Below are positions 17,345-26,342 of a DNA stretch of 64,000 bases, in pieces (positions within the stretch are counted from its first letter, which is position 1; every line of letters begins with the position of its first letter). Origin of the DNA: Flavobacterium muglaense (lineage in GTDB: Bacteria; Bacteroidota; Bacteroidia; Flavobacteriales; Flavobacteriaceae); assembly GCF_014305155.1 (NCBI RefSeq), contig NZ_JACRUK010000014.1:1-64000 (forward strand). Direction: 5' to 3'. The notes beneath the pieces were generated by a model. That model was not told where the DNA came from and ran no database searches. It was given only the letters and a program-made list of their open reading frames with translations. The translations under genes were made by a program, and so were the position numbers.

Positions 17345-19440
17345 TGAGTGTCGAAATAAAATACATGCCATTATCATTTATAAACACTGATAAAGAAATT
17401 TTAAAACAGATCAAAAACACTGTGTTATTTTCTTATCTATTTCAAGAATTTGAAGAAACTTCTTTGATTCATTATTTAGAGAGCACTCAATATGGTTATA
17501 CAGCATCAGCTTCTGAGATTGGTACGCATCAACTAGTTAGAATTACTGATATTAATAGTGGTAAAGTTGATTGGAAAACTGTTCCCTTTTGTGATTGTGA
17601 TGCGGAAGCTAAATATCTATTGAAAGATAATGATATTTTAATCGCACGAACAGGAGGAACAACAGGAAAAAGTTTTATTGTTAATTCCGCTCCTGATAAT
17701 GCCATTTTTGCAAGCTACTTAATTCGTTTACGACTTAAAAAAGACGTGAATTTAGAATTCATCAATTTATATTTAAACTCTTATGCGTTTTGGAGTCAAA
17801 TAGTTGAAATGAAATCTGGTTCAGCAATGCCAAATGTAAATGCTGAAAAACTTAAAACACTTAAAATACCAAAAATAAGTTTTGAAGAACAAAACACATT
17901 TGTTAGCTCATTTAAAAATATTGAAAAATCTAAAAACTTAAATTCTTTATTCGAAAAGATTAATGAGGTAGAAAGTTTATTTATTAACTCTAAAAAAACA
18001 GTAACCGAGCTAACCCACCAACTCGACCTAATCAAACAATTGCGTCAGGCTTTTTTGCGTGAAGCGATGCAAGGAAAATTAGTTACGGCTGTCAGGTCAA
18101 GCGGAGTCGAAACGCAACAAACAGGACAACAACTACTAGCTAAAATAAAAGCCGAGAAAGCACAACTCATTGCCGAGAAAAAACTTAAAAAAGAAAAACC
18201 TTTACCAGTTATTTCAGCAGAAGAAATTCCTTTTGAAATTCCTGAACATTGGGTTTGGTGTAGGTTGGGGGAAATTTGTAATTATGGAAGCAGTCCTAAA
18301 TCTGAGCCAAAAGATTTAAATGAAAATACTTGGGTTTTAGATTTAGAAGATATTGAAAAAGAAACTTCTACTTTGTTAAATAAAATAAGGTTTAATGAAA
18401 GAAATTCTCTGAGTACAAAAAGTATTTTTAAAAAAGGTCAAGTTCTATACTCAAAACTTCGTCCATATTTGGATAAAGTAATTGTAGCAGATGAAGATGG
18501 AGTATGTACAACAGAGATATTGCCGTTAAAATTATATGGAAATCTAAATCCATACTTTACAAAATTTGCTCTAAAACGAAGTGATTTCCTGATTTATGTT
18601 AATAGTGTTACCAAAGGAATGAAAATGCCCAGATTAGGAACAAATGATGGACAGATGGCTTTATTCCCACTCCCACCACTCCACGAGCAAGAACAAATCG
18701 TAACCAAGTTAGAAGAGTTAATGGCGTTTTGTGATGGTTTAGAGCAAAGCATCAAGGAAAGTCAAGGGTATAACGAAATGTTGTTGCAACAGGTTTTGAG
18801 AGAGGCGTTGCAGCCAAAAGAGGAAACTAAGATTATTACAATAGCTACAAGAAAACTACCAAATCCTCTAAAAACAATCTTAGCAGCTCATATTGTAAAC
18901 ATTTGTAACACTCGAGATTTTGGTCGTGTAAAATTCCAAAAATTATTATTCTTAGTAGAATATTTTTGTAAAATTGATTTTGAATCTAAGTATGTTAAAA
19001 AAGCAGCAGGACCTTATGATTATCAATTAATAAAGCAAATAGAACAAGATTTTAATAGAATGAATTTCTTTAAAGTAGAACAAGATAAATCAGACAATCA
19101 TCGAGTTACCTATACTCCTCGTTCAGCTTCATCTGAAATTAACGGATTCTTTTTAGAAAACTTCTCAGATGAATCACTTAAAATTAATGCTTTTTTAATG
19201 AAGATGAGACCTTTGAGCTGGAGTGAATGTGAAATTGTAGCAACAATATTTGCCGTTTGGAATAATCGATTAATCAAAAAAGAATTGGTGACAGATGAGT
19301 TGCTTTTCAATGACTTTATGGCTTGGAGTTCTCGCAAAAGCGATTTAGCCAAAGATTTCTATAAGAAATTATTTTGGATGAAAGAAGAAAAAATTATTCC
19401 TGAAGGATGGGGTAATTATGTTGAGGAGCCAAGTTTGTAG
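17344..19440 (+). CDS. hsdS: HsdS specificity subunit fused to a SocA/DUF4065 (Panacea)-like domain
   Basis: 698 residues, well over the usual 400-480 for HsdS. The N-terminal target-recognition domain (about 1-210) is followed by the conserved helix LTHQLDLIKQLRQAFLREAM. A second recognition domain (about 280-450, starting EIPEHWVWCRLGEI) and the second conserved helix LPPLHEQEQIVTKLEELMAF complete a normal HsdS. From about residue 500 an extra domain begins (ILAAHIVNI, FGRVKFQKLLFLVEYF, KKAAGPYDYQLIKQIE). It matches the layout of SocA/DUF4065 antitoxin-type domains. It may link the methyltransferase complex to a toxin or proteolysis partner. The domain boundary is seen; the function of the fusion is inferred. 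Confidence 0.88.
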   Translation: MSVEIKYMPLSFINTDKEILKQIKNTVLFSYLFQEFEETSLIHYLESTQYGYTASASEIGTHQLVRITDINSGKVDWKTVPFCDCDAEAKYLLKDNDILIARTGGTTGKSFIVNSAPDNAIFASYLIRLRLKKDVNLEFINLYLNSYAFWSQIVEMKSGSAMPNVNAEKLKTLKIPKISFEEQNTFVSSFKNIEKSKNLNSLFEKINEVESLFINSKKTVTELTHQLDLIKQLRQAFLREAMQGKLVTAVRSSGVETQQTGQQLLAKIKAEKAQLIAEKKLKKEKPLPVISAEEIPFEIPEHWVWCRLGEICNYGSSPKSEPKDLNENTWVLDLEDIEKETSTLLNKIRFNERNSLSTKSIFKKGQVLYSKLRPYLDKVIVADEDGVCTTEILPLKLYGNLNPYFTKFALKRSDFLIYVNSVTKGMKMPRLGTNDGQMALFPLPPLHEQEQIVTKLEELMAFCDGLEQSIKESQGYNEMLLQQVLREALQPKEETKIITIATRKLPNPLKTILAAHIVNICNTRDFGRVKFQKLLFLVEYFCKIDFESKYVKKAAGPYDYQLIKQIEQDFNRMNFFKVEQDKSDNHRVTYTPRSASSEINGFFLENFSDESLKINAFLMKMRPLSWSECEIVATIFAVWNNRLIKKELVTDELLFNDFMAWSSRKSDLAKDFYKKLFWMKEEKIIPEGWGNYVEEPSL

Positions 19441-19466
19441 TATAAATCAATTAAATAAAAATTAAT

Positions 19467-21173
19467 ATGTCAATACTCTACCCTATACAAGAATTTTACA
19501 AACAGTTAAGAGATAATGACGTATTAGATAAAGATATTATTACTGATTATGAAGTTATTCTAGATCAATCCGTTATAAATTGGCAACATCGAATAATAAA
19601 AAAAATAATATTTAAAGAAAAGGTTGTCGTTAGAGATGTTGAAATAAATTCCGGTTTCGTATTCGAAAACTGTAAATTTGAAAAAGGTATTGTCTTTCAT
19701 AATGTAAAATCTATCAATTATAATAGCTCATATAATAAAGATAGTCAGAGCTTATCATTTATTAATTGTGAAGCAGAATTTATCGCATTTGAAAATAAAT
19801 GTGTGTTTGCTAGAAGTGTTGTAATAAAAGACAATTCTATTATTAATAAAATTAATATTCGTAAAACTATAATTACGAATGGAGGATTTAACATTCGTAA
19901 TTCTACAATTAATTACTTAGATGTTACTAAATCAAGCATTGATTTACATTTAAATCATTCTATATTTAATCAGCTTTCTAAGGTTGAATCATTGGATGGT
20001 GATATTTCTTTAGTATCAAATGTATTTCATAATTCAATATTATTTTGGAACATAGAATGTAAATTCAGTATTGTATTTAATTATAATACATTTAAAGATA
20101 CATGTAAGTTTGAGGCGTGTAGAATTAAAAAATTAGCAATTATAGGTGATACTTTTGAAAAGAAAGCGGAGTTAGAAAATAGAGATTTATCAGGGAACAG
20201 TTTAGAAACCTATTTGAATAAATTATATATTTCTGAAGCAAAATTCATAGGAGGCTTTGATTTTAATGGATTAGGGGGAAAACTAGAAAATTTAGATATT
20301 ATAATTAATCCCGAATTAAATGGTGTTTTAAAATTTGAAGGCTGGGAAATAGATAATACATATATAACGGGAGTCAATCAAAATTTAAAACTATTATTTA
20401 AAAGAATGTCATTTCGATTTATTGTAATAAATGCTTTTACAAATTATTCTGACATTAGCTTTGATAAATGTAAAGGGTACGGTGATTCTACCTTAAACTT
20501 ACACGATTGTGATTTAGGAGCTACAAAATTCAATGAGTTTTCTTTTGATACTTTTATTAAGTTACGATTTGACAATGTTACTTTAGATAAAATTAAGCTC
20601 ACTACTAATAAATGGTTTGAAGATAAATCTCTTGAAATTGAAATTGCTGAACAAACTGAGGAAGAGAGATTTAGGAGAAAAAGAGAAATCTATAGACAAT
20701 TAAAACAAGCTTTAAAAAACAGTGGAAATCAAATTGATAGTCTTTTTTTTCAAGCAAGAGAAATGGAATGTTATAGAAATGAATTAAAGCAATCTAAAAA
20801 CTATAGAGTTGGTGATAAAACAATTATGTCATTTAGTAGCTTTAATGATTTTGGTCTTAACTGGGTTAAGCCTGTATTAATAGTGTTTTTTAGTACACTG
20901 TTTATTTACATACTAATTTTAGCAGGAATATCAGATGAAATTTTATTTTCATTTTCATGTAATCAAAGTGATATATCTAACACATTTAATGTCATTAACT
21001 CTAAATGGGCAACTTTTTGGAATTTGTTTAATCCTGCAAGAAGAACAGATTTAACTTATGGTGAAATTATTCAAACAGATTGGATATATGCCATCGATTT
21101 ATTTCACCGTATATTTCTTGCGATTATGATTTTTCAAATTATAAAAGCATTTAGGAAGCATGTTTCTAATTAG
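19467..21173 (+). CDS. Repeat-rich (beta-helix/pentapeptide-like) protein with two C-terminal membrane helices
   Basis: 568 residues, with no named family certain. Residues 50-390 are rich in short strand repeats with periodic Phe/Ile/Asn (VFENCKFEKGIVFHNV, FNIRNSTINYLDVTKS, INFDKC-like units) that suggest a pentapeptide or beta-helix fold. A charged helical section follows (RRKREIYRQLKQALKNSG, REMECYRNELKQSKNYR). Two hydrophobic helices then lie at about 470-488 and 541-560, separated by a short loop as in small channel-type pore modules. It is 26 bp downstream of hsdS in the defence cargo. I infer a membrane effector fused to a sensor-like solenoid, which is unproven. Confidence 0.7.
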   Translation: MSILYPIQEFYKQLRDNDVLDKDIITDYEVILDQSVINWQHRIIKKIIFKEKVVVRDVEINSGFVFENCKFEKGIVFHNVKSINYNSSYNKDSQSLSFINCEAEFIAFENKCVFARSVVIKDNSIINKINIRKTIITNGGFNIRNSTINYLDVTKSSIDLHLNHSIFNQLSKVESLDGDISLVSNVFHNSILFWNIECKFSIVFNYNTFKDTCKFEACRIKKLAIIGDTFEKKAELENRDLSGNSLETYLNKLYISEAKFIGGFDFNGLGGKLENLDIIINPELNGVLKFEGWEIDNTYITGVNQNLKLLFKRMSFRFIVINAFTNYSDISFDKCKGYGDSTLNLHDCDLGATKFNEFSFDTFIKLRFDNVTLDKIKLTTNKWFEDKSLEIEIAEQTEEERFRRKREIYRQLKQALKNSGNQIDSLFFQAREMECYRNELKQSKNYRVGDKTIMSFSSFNDFGLNWVKPVLIVFFSTLFIYILILAGISDEILFSFSCNQSDISNTFNVINSKWATFWNLFNPARRTDLTYGEIIQTDWIYAIDLFHRIFLAIMIFQIIKAFRKHVSN

Positions 21174-21190
21174 AAATTAATCACAAAAAA

Positions 21191-21220
21191 ATGTTTTGAC
21201 CCCTATAAAACAAGAGGGTT
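21191..21220 (+). repeat. 30-bp dispersed repeat, copy 1
   Basis: A 30-bp sequence (ATGTTTTGACCCCTATAAAA and 10 more bases) just after the membrane-protein gene. It matches 56315-56344 at 28 of 30 positions on the same strand. Confidence 0.6.
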
Positions 21221-21300
21221 CACGAAATTATAAATAAAGTATTGGTGAAAATATTTCGAATTTAAATTCTATAATTATTTCTATCAAAATTAAACTTTAA

Positions 21301-21338
21301 AAAATGCGGTGAATAAACAATTTAATCACCGCATTTTT
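21301..21338 (+). terminator. Terminator after the restriction operon
   Basis: AAAATGCGGTGA (21301-21312) and TCACCGCATTTT (21326-21337) form a perfect 12-bp stem followed by Ts. It ends transcription from the hsd/membrane-protein operon. Confidence 0.85.
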
Positions 21339-21410
21339 TGCGGAGAATAATTAGCTTTTTTTATTTATACTTTTTAGAATATTATTTATACATAAGCAGC
21401 TTTAATTTTT

Positions 21411-21445
21411 TTACAACCAAAAACAGCGTTCGTTTTTGGTTGTAA
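21411..21445. terminator. Hairpin upstream of fic
   Basis: TTACAACCAAAAAC (21411-21424) and GTTTTTGGTTGTAA (21432-21445) form a 14-bp perfect stem with a 7-base loop, 99 bp before the fic start. Two TTGCGTGT-type repeats follow at about 21454 and 21474. It could be a second terminator or part of the control region for fic. Confidence 0.55.
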
Positions 21446-21543
21446 AATTGTTTTTGCGTGTATTTTTATTCTCTTGCGTGTGTTTTTATTTAAATTAATT
21501 GTACTTTTAAAACTTCAAACCCGTTCAATTTTATTACAATTAA

Positions 21544-23097
21544 ATGAATAGCGTCAATATTTCGATAACATCGTCTGTTTTTCAAGAAAAAACAATGCCA
21601 ATAACAGGTAAAATTGTAGGATATACAGCTCTTATATCTTATTATGAATTAGATATGCCTTATCCTGACATTTTTGTACTTGTTTCAAACAATAATAAAA
21701 AAAAGAATAGTGAAGGTTGGAAAGTTTTTCCCGCAATCTATCAGCCAGAAGAAACTCCCTATAAACAAATACTATTTGCGTTAAAACATGAAGGAGTCAG
21801 TTTACTGTTCTTTAAAAGATTATTTCAAAAAATAGAACAAAAAACAATAATTGACTGGATAATAAATGAACCTACAAGTATCTATGTTAGGAAAATTTGG
21901 TTCTTGTATGAGTTTTTAATGCAATCAAACTTACCATTAAATGATGCTAACACTAAAATAAAATACACTCCATTACTAGACGAAAAAATACAGTTTGGAA
22001 TTACTACGTCTATAAAATCAGGTCGCCATCGAATCATAAACAATCTTCCTGGAACAGTTGATTTTTGTCCGTTAATTTTCAAAACAGAAAAATTAGAAGC
22101 AAAAATTAAGGCTACTATTTCAGCTAAAACTAAGGGATATTTAAGTAATATTCATAAGGATGTATTACAAAGAGCTTCCTCTTTTTTGTTATTAAAAGAT
22201 TCTAAAGCTTCGTTTACCATAGAAAATGAGAATCCTGGAAATACAAGAGCTATGCGTTGGGGAAAAGCCATAGGACAAGCGGGAGGAAAACAATTGAGTA
22301 TTGAGGAATTAATACGATTACAACAAATAGTAATAGAAAACAGTAGATTCATGGAAATGGGACTGCGAAAAGAAGGAGGTTTTATTGGAGAACACGATAG
22401 AATTACTGGAGAACCTATTCCTGATCATATTTCAGCTAATGCCAAAGATTTGGAAAAGCTTGTTTCTGGATTACTTGCAGGGAATATACTTATGCAAGAT
22501 CCTGCATACGATGCTGTTTTAGCAGCAGCTACTATAGCATTCGGATTTGTATTTATTCATCCATTTGTAGATGGGAATGGTCGTTTACACCGCTACATTA
22601 TCCATCATATTTTAGCAACAAAAGAATTTACAAAACAAGGTGTAATATTCCCTATATCGGCTTCAATCTTAGACCATATTGAAGATTATAGAAAAACATT
22701 GGAGTTGTATTCACATCCCCTACTAAATCATATACAGTGGAAGGAAACGCAAGATCATAATGTACAAGTACTCAATGATACGATCGATTTTTACCGCTAT
22801 TTTGATGCTACTAAGCAAGCAGAATTCTTATATGATTGCGTTGAAGACACAATAGAACGTATCATTCCGCAAGAAGTCATTTATCTGCAAAAATATGATG
22901 TATTTAAAAAGCACCTTGATAATATCTACGAGATGCCTGATAATATAGTAGCTCTATTGGTTCGTTTTTTAGAACAAAATGAAGGAAAGTTATCAAAACG
23001 TGCCTTAAAAAAGGAATTCTCAGTATTAACAGCAACTGAAATTAAAGATATCGAAGACAACTATAATGAAATCTTTAATTCAAATACTGTTGAGTAA
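21544..23097 (+). CDS. Fic-domain protein with intact AMPylation motif and inhibitory motif
   Basis: 517 residues. The Fic catalytic motif is complete at 339-350 (HPFVDGNGRLHR), supporting AMP transfer from ATP to a protein target. An N-terminal S-x(3)-E-N inhibitory motif is at 223-228 (SFTIEN), so the enzyme carries its own auto-inhibitory helix (class II layout). The upstream 200 residues and the C-terminal 120 residues show no recognised domain. It stands alone between a terminator-rich gap and the convergent integrase gene. Such Fic proteins are common cargo of mobile elements; the target is unknown. Confidence 0.92.
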   Translation: MNSVNISITSSVFQEKTMPITGKIVGYTALISYYELDMPYPDIFVLVSNNNKKKNSEGWKVFPAIYQPEETPYKQILFALKHEGVSLLFFKRLFQKIEQKTIIDWIINEPTSIYVRKIWFLYEFLMQSNLPLNDANTKIKYTPLLDEKIQFGITTSIKSGRHRIINNLPGTVDFCPLIFKTEKLEAKIKATISAKTKGYLSNIHKDVLQRASSFLLLKDSKASFTIENENPGNTRAMRWGKAIGQAGGKQLSIEELIRLQQIVIENSRFMEMGLRKEGGFIGEHDRITGEPIPDHISANAKDLEKLVSGLLAGNILMQDPAYDAVLAAATIAFGFVFIHPFVDGNGRLHRYIIHHILATKEFTKQGVIFPISASILDHIEDYRKTLELYSHPLLNHIQWKETQDHNVQVLNDTIDFYRYFDATKQAEFLYDCVEDTIERIIPQEVIYLQKYDVFKKHLDNIYEMPDNIVALLVRFLEQNEGKLSKRALKKEFSVLTATEIKDIEDNYNEIFNSNTVE

Positions 23098-23180
23098 AAG
23101 AACAGATTTATCTTAAAAACACAGACTTTAAGATAATGTTTGAGCAAATAATTTTCGTACTAAAGACATGAATGTTTTTA

Positions 23181-24425
23181 TTAGAAATATTTTGAATTTT
23201 CGAATACATCATCAATGATTTGGTCTAGTTTTTTATTTGGTAGCTTGTTTAAATAAGCTTGAGTGGTTCTAATATCAGTATGTCCTAACATTTCGCTAAT
23301 CACATCGATAGGAATGTTTTCAAATTTTAAAAACGTAGCAAATGTATGTCGAGCAGTATAAAATGTGATATGCTTACTAATTTTTAAAACTTCCATCATT
23401 TCTTTTAGAGCAGGATTAATTTGTCCAAGTAATTTATGACTACGGTATTTAATCTGTTTTATGGTCATATTTTTACTTAATAAAATAGGAAATAGATAAG
23501 AATTCATGGATTTTTGGTTGTACACTTTTAATATCTCGAGCGAGTGATCACGCAGCTTAAAATCCAGATGTACTCCCGTTTTAGTTCTTATATAGGATAG
23601 TCTTTCATTGTATAAATTTGAATTGGCTAATTTCAATAAGTCAATAAAATTCATTCCTCTACAGTAAAAACTGAATAGGTACATGTCTTTTGCAAATTGA
23701 TGATTTTTATTGGCGCTAAAATCTTCAGTAATCAGTTTTTGTAACTCTTCATCAGTCAAATATTCTCGTTTAGCTTCTTTCTTTAAAGCTGATATTTTAT
23801 AGTGCGTGAAAGGGTAGGTTTTGGGAGAGATTATTTCTCTTTTTTTAGCATTATTAAATACTGCTCTAATCGTTCGCATTTTGATGCTTATTCCGCTATC
23901 AGTACCATTGTTATTTCTTAAAAAAGAATCATATTTCTCTAAGAACTCAAAATTTAAATCTTGAAATTTCAATTCCGGCTTTATATAGAATTTTTTGAGG
24001 GAACTCAGAGTTTCTTTATAGATTTTTGCAGTTCCAATTTTATTAGAATTCAGAAACTCATCTGTAATTTCTTGATGAAATTTATAATAATCTAATGCCG
24101 GTGCTTTGGTAACATCATCTGCTTTTATTTCATTCGCGATGTCTTTAATTGTAAAATCATCATTCAAACGGCGTTTCTCTCTTATAAAGTCTTCAATTTT
24201 CAGATTTGTCTTATTTATGAAATTATTTATTTCAACAATCCTTTTCAGCTCTTGACCTTTTTTATTGGTCTTAAGCGTATTGGTATCAAAACTCCATGCT
24301 TCGTACTCACATGAATAACTAGTTGCCATAGAGGTATTTTGCCTGTTTTTAATTAAAACTAAAACGATAGAATGTTTACCATCTTTGTTAGGGGTTTTCT
24401 TTATTGTAAATTTTACTGAAATCAT
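23181..24425 (-). CDS. int: Tyrosine recombinase (integrase) of the element
   Basis: 414 residues. An N-terminal arm-binding region and a SAM-like core-binding domain (about 100-190) precede the catalytic domain. The box I Arg is in YCRGMNFIDLLKL. Box II reads FYTARHTFAT, with Tyr at the first His position as in many Bacteroidota integrases. LGHTDIRTTQAYLNK gives the His and the nucleophilic Tyr. It is transcribed away from the right attachment repeat 140 bp upstream, the normal layout for tRNA-targeting elements. The start at 24425 is directly next to the arm-type repeat. Confidence 0.95.
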   Translation of the reverse strand: MISVKFTIKKTPNKDGKHSIVLVLIKNRQNTSMATSYSCEYEAWSFDTNTLKTNKKGQELKRIVEINNFINKTNLKIEDFIREKRRLNDDFTIKDIANEIKADDVTKAPALDYYKFHQEITDEFLNSNKIGTAKIYKETLSSLKKFYIKPELKFQDLNFEFLEKYDSFLRNNNGTDSGISIKMRTIRAVFNNAKKREIISPKTYPFTHYKISALKKEAKREYLTDEELQKLITEDFSANKNHQFAKDMYLFSFYCRGMNFIDLLKLANSNLYNERLSYIRTKTGVHLDFKLRDHSLEILKVYNQKSMNSYLFPILLSKNMTIKQIKYRSHKLLGQINPALKEMMEVLKISKHITFYTARHTFATFLKFENIPIDVISEMLGHTDIRTTQAYLNKLPNKKLDQIIDDVFENSKYF

Positions 24426-24440
24426 ATTTTAAATATTTTG

Positions 24441-24460
24441 ACGAACATTTGACGAACATT
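24441..24460 (+). repeat. Right arm-type integrase site
   Basis: An exact copy of the 20-bp sequence at 2726-2745, in the same orientation, between the integrase start and the right attachment repeat. It could also overlap the integrase promoter, which would give auto-regulation. Confidence 0.65.
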
Positions 24461-24565
24461 TGAATCACAAAAGTATAAAATAATCAACAAAAAGAAATTT
24501 TATTCACACATAATTAGTTAAAAATCAGCAAAGTAAATAAAAGGAAAACAAAAGAATAAAAAAGA

Positions 24566-24617
24566 CACCTGCCTTCTAAGCAGGCGGTCGAAGGTTCGAA
24601 TCCTTCTGCCTTCACTT
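24566..24617 (+). repeat. Right attachment repeat (tRNA-Arg 3' fragment)
   Basis: A 52-bp exact repeat of 2625-2676 covering the anticodon arm to the 3' end of tRNA-Arg, without the 5' half. It is the displaced original 3' end of the tRNA gene. Confidence 0.95.
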
Positions 24618-24619
24618 AA

Positions 24620-24650
24620 AAACCGATACTAATTTAGTATCGGTTTTTTT
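24620..24650 (+). terminator. Original chromosomal terminator of the tRNA cluster
   Basis: AAACCGATACT and AGTATCGGTTT pair around AATTT, followed by a T run. It lies directly after the tRNA fragment, so it is probably the pre-insertion terminator now separated from its operon. Confidence 0.8.
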
Positions 24651-24770
24651 TATGGAAAATAATTAGGTTTTATTTTTTTGTGATGAGAAAGGTATAATAT
24701 GAACTGTTTTTTTTTTTTAATAGTGTTAGCTTTTTAAGGATCAATCCCAAAACCTGTGGAGCGACAAGAA

Positions 24771-25763
24771 TTAGGCATAAATATTAGTTAGCCTAAAAAG
24801 GAAAAACTCAATGTTTCTAACACCTCTAAACTGAGATCTAAAAGCTTTTATTTTGGCGTTAAAGGATTCTGCTGATGCATTAGTACTTCTATTATCAAAA
24901 TAGTTCAATATGTTGTGATAATGATTGATTATGGTTCGAGATATTGTATTGAAAGACTTAAATCCTGATTGATTTACTTTTTCATGCCATTTAGCTAGTC
25001 TGGCAAAACCAATGATTTTGTCAGTTGTGTTTTCAAAAATGTTCTGTAATCCTTGAGATAGATTGTAAGCTTCTTTTATGTCGGGATATAATTCAAACAA
25101 CAATAATGCTCGTTGTAATTGATTCGCCGTCCATTTTGATTTATTCTTGTATAAGAAATACCTACTTCTAGCAAGTAACTGCTTAATAGTATCTGCATTA
25201 GTCAATACTTCAGGCTCAAACCTTTTCTTGTTTTTCTTCGCTTTTTCTATTGCCTGATTTTCTTGGTCTATAGCTTGCCAACGGTATTTAATTCTTATTT
25301 CCTGTAAAGCTTCTGTAGCCAATTTTTGAACGTGAAACCGGTCGATGACGCGAGTTGCATTAGGAAAGGATTTCTTGGCAATGAGCCCCATATTTCCCGC
25401 CATATCAAGGGTTATCTCGGTGACTAGATTTCGTTGTTTAAGAGGGATTTTTTCAATGATAGCGATTACCGTTTCAGCTTTAGTTCCAGCAACCATTGCA
25501 ACGATGGTTCCTTTTCTACCTTTTGCTGCTTTGTTCGTCAAAACAGTATAGAGTTCGTCATTAGATAAGGAGGTTTCGTCTATTGATAATCGTTTTCCAA
25601 TGTTTTTAGGAAAAATAAGCCATTCTTTTGCGTGTGGTTTTTGATTCCAGATTTTAAAATCACTTAAGAAATCTTTGTATTGATGTTGTAGATTTTTACC
25701 GCTAACACCATAGAAAGAGGCTATAGCTTTGCAATCATTAGGCTTGGAATCTATTGATTTCTT
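24771..25763 (-). CDS. ISAon1-family transposase (main ORF)
   Basis: The open frame runs from just after a stop at 25764-25766 to the stop at 24771, which lies inside the left inverted repeat. It has DDE-type features: SIDETSLSNDELY near the start of the frame, ITLDMAGNMG, ATRVIDRFHVQKLA with the Asp/His pair, and NASAESFNAKIKAFRSQF near the end with the final Glu. No ATG occurs in the first 70 codons, and a TTG at 25541 would cut off the first acidic residue. I infer expression by a +1 frameshift from the overlapping N-region ORF, or a non-standard start. Confidence 0.85.
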   Translation of the reverse strand, partial: KKSIDSKPNDCKAIASFYGVSGKNLQHQYKDFLSDFKIWNQKPHAKEWLIFPKNIGKRLSIDETSLSNDELYTVLTNKAAKGRKGTIVAMVAGTKAETVIAIIEKIPLKQRNLVTEITLDMAGNMGLIAKKSFPNATRVIDRFHVQKLATEALQEIRIKYRWQAIDQENQAIEKAKKNKKRFEPEVLTNADTIKQLLARSRYFLYKNKSKWTANQLQRALLLFELYPDIKEAYNLSQGLQNIFENTTDKIIGFARLAKWHEKVNQSGFKSFNTISRTIINHYHNILNYFDNRSTNASAESFNAKIKAFRSQFRGVRNIEFFLFRLTNIYA

Positions 25764-26100
25764 TTAAAAAAGACGCGAACTCCTGTGTTACCCGAGTTTC
25801 GTCAGTTACTAAATTCCAATCCCTAAATACAACTTGTCCACTATCTTCGTTAAGCCATCTTCTGCGGGTGATATATAGATAAACTTGATGTCCACGAATA
25901 GGAAAATCTTGAATAGTTATCTCATCAAAGAATCCCTTGGAGCTTAATTTATATTGACGATATTCTTTTGGAATTGAATTAATCTCTTTTAAATAAAGAT
26001 GAAGAATATCTTCTCCTTTTTTATAAGAAGTAAGTTCAAAGTATTCAACTATAATTTCTGGTAACAATAACTTGAGAAGTTCAACAAAAGAATCTTGCAT
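25738..26100 (-). CDS. ISAon1-family transposase N-region protein
   Basis: 120 residues, starting at an ATG at 26100 about 90 bp from the right end. It looks like the DNA-binding N-terminal portion found as a separate ORF in this IS family (IRGHQVYLYITRRRWLNED). Its 3' end overlaps the transposase frame by about 26 bp. A TTTTTTAAAAG tract in the overlap could help ribosomes change frame. Confidence 0.85.
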   Translation of the reverse strand: MQDSFVELLKLLLPEIIVEYFELTSYKKGEDILHLYLKEINSIPKEYRQYKLSSKGFFDEITIQDFPIRGHQVYLYITRRRWLNEDSGQVVFRDWNLVTDETRVTQEFASFLKEINRFQA

Positions 26101-26290
26101 TTGTATTAAATTTTAAAATGCAAATATCTAAATTTAATATTTCCCCACAACATTTAGACTTGATCCCTTTTTAGACTAACAAATTTTTATGCCTAATTCT
26201 TGTCGCTCCACAGGTTTTGGGATTGATCCGAATTGATCCTGTTTTTGTGTTTTGCAATTTCAGGACGTGGTAAAATTAGTATAAAAAAAA

Positions 26291-26310
26291 AGCTGCAATT
26301 AATTGCAGCT
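26291..26310. terminator. Perfect 20-bp palindrome with flanking A and T runs
   Basis: AGCTGCAATTAATTGCAGCT is self-complementary, preceded by an A run, so on the minus strand it is followed by Ts. It looks like a terminator for a minus-strand transcript through the tRNA-like fragment beside it. Confidence 0.6.
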
Positions 26311-26318
26311 TTATATTG

Positions 26319-26342
26319 TGGGGAGAGTAGGATTCGAACCTA
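26319..26342 (-). pseudogene. tRNA 3'-end fragment
   Basis: On the minus strand, TAGGTTCGAATCCTA forms a T arm (one outer pair broken), followed by TCTCCCC and discriminator A. No matching anticodon arm or 5' half precedes it. It is probably the remains of a tRNA gene or of an old attachment site, followed downstream by the palindromic terminator. Confidence 0.45.

Larger units (their letters stand above)
24738..26229. mobile_element. ISAon1-type insertion sequence, complete
   Basis: 1,492 bp bounded by perfect 44-bp inverted repeats at 24738-24781 and 26186-26229, beginning GGATCAATCCC. It encodes an N-region protein and a DDE-type transposase in overlapping frames on the minus strand. The flanking bases (CTTTTTAA left, GAATTGAT right) show no obvious target duplication. 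It sits about 90 bp outside the integrative element, so it is a separate insertion. Confidence 0.92.

Noticed and set aside
24730..26237. Target-site duplication of the IS
   Set aside because: The 8 bases flanking each end (CTTTTTAA and GAATTGAT) do not match.
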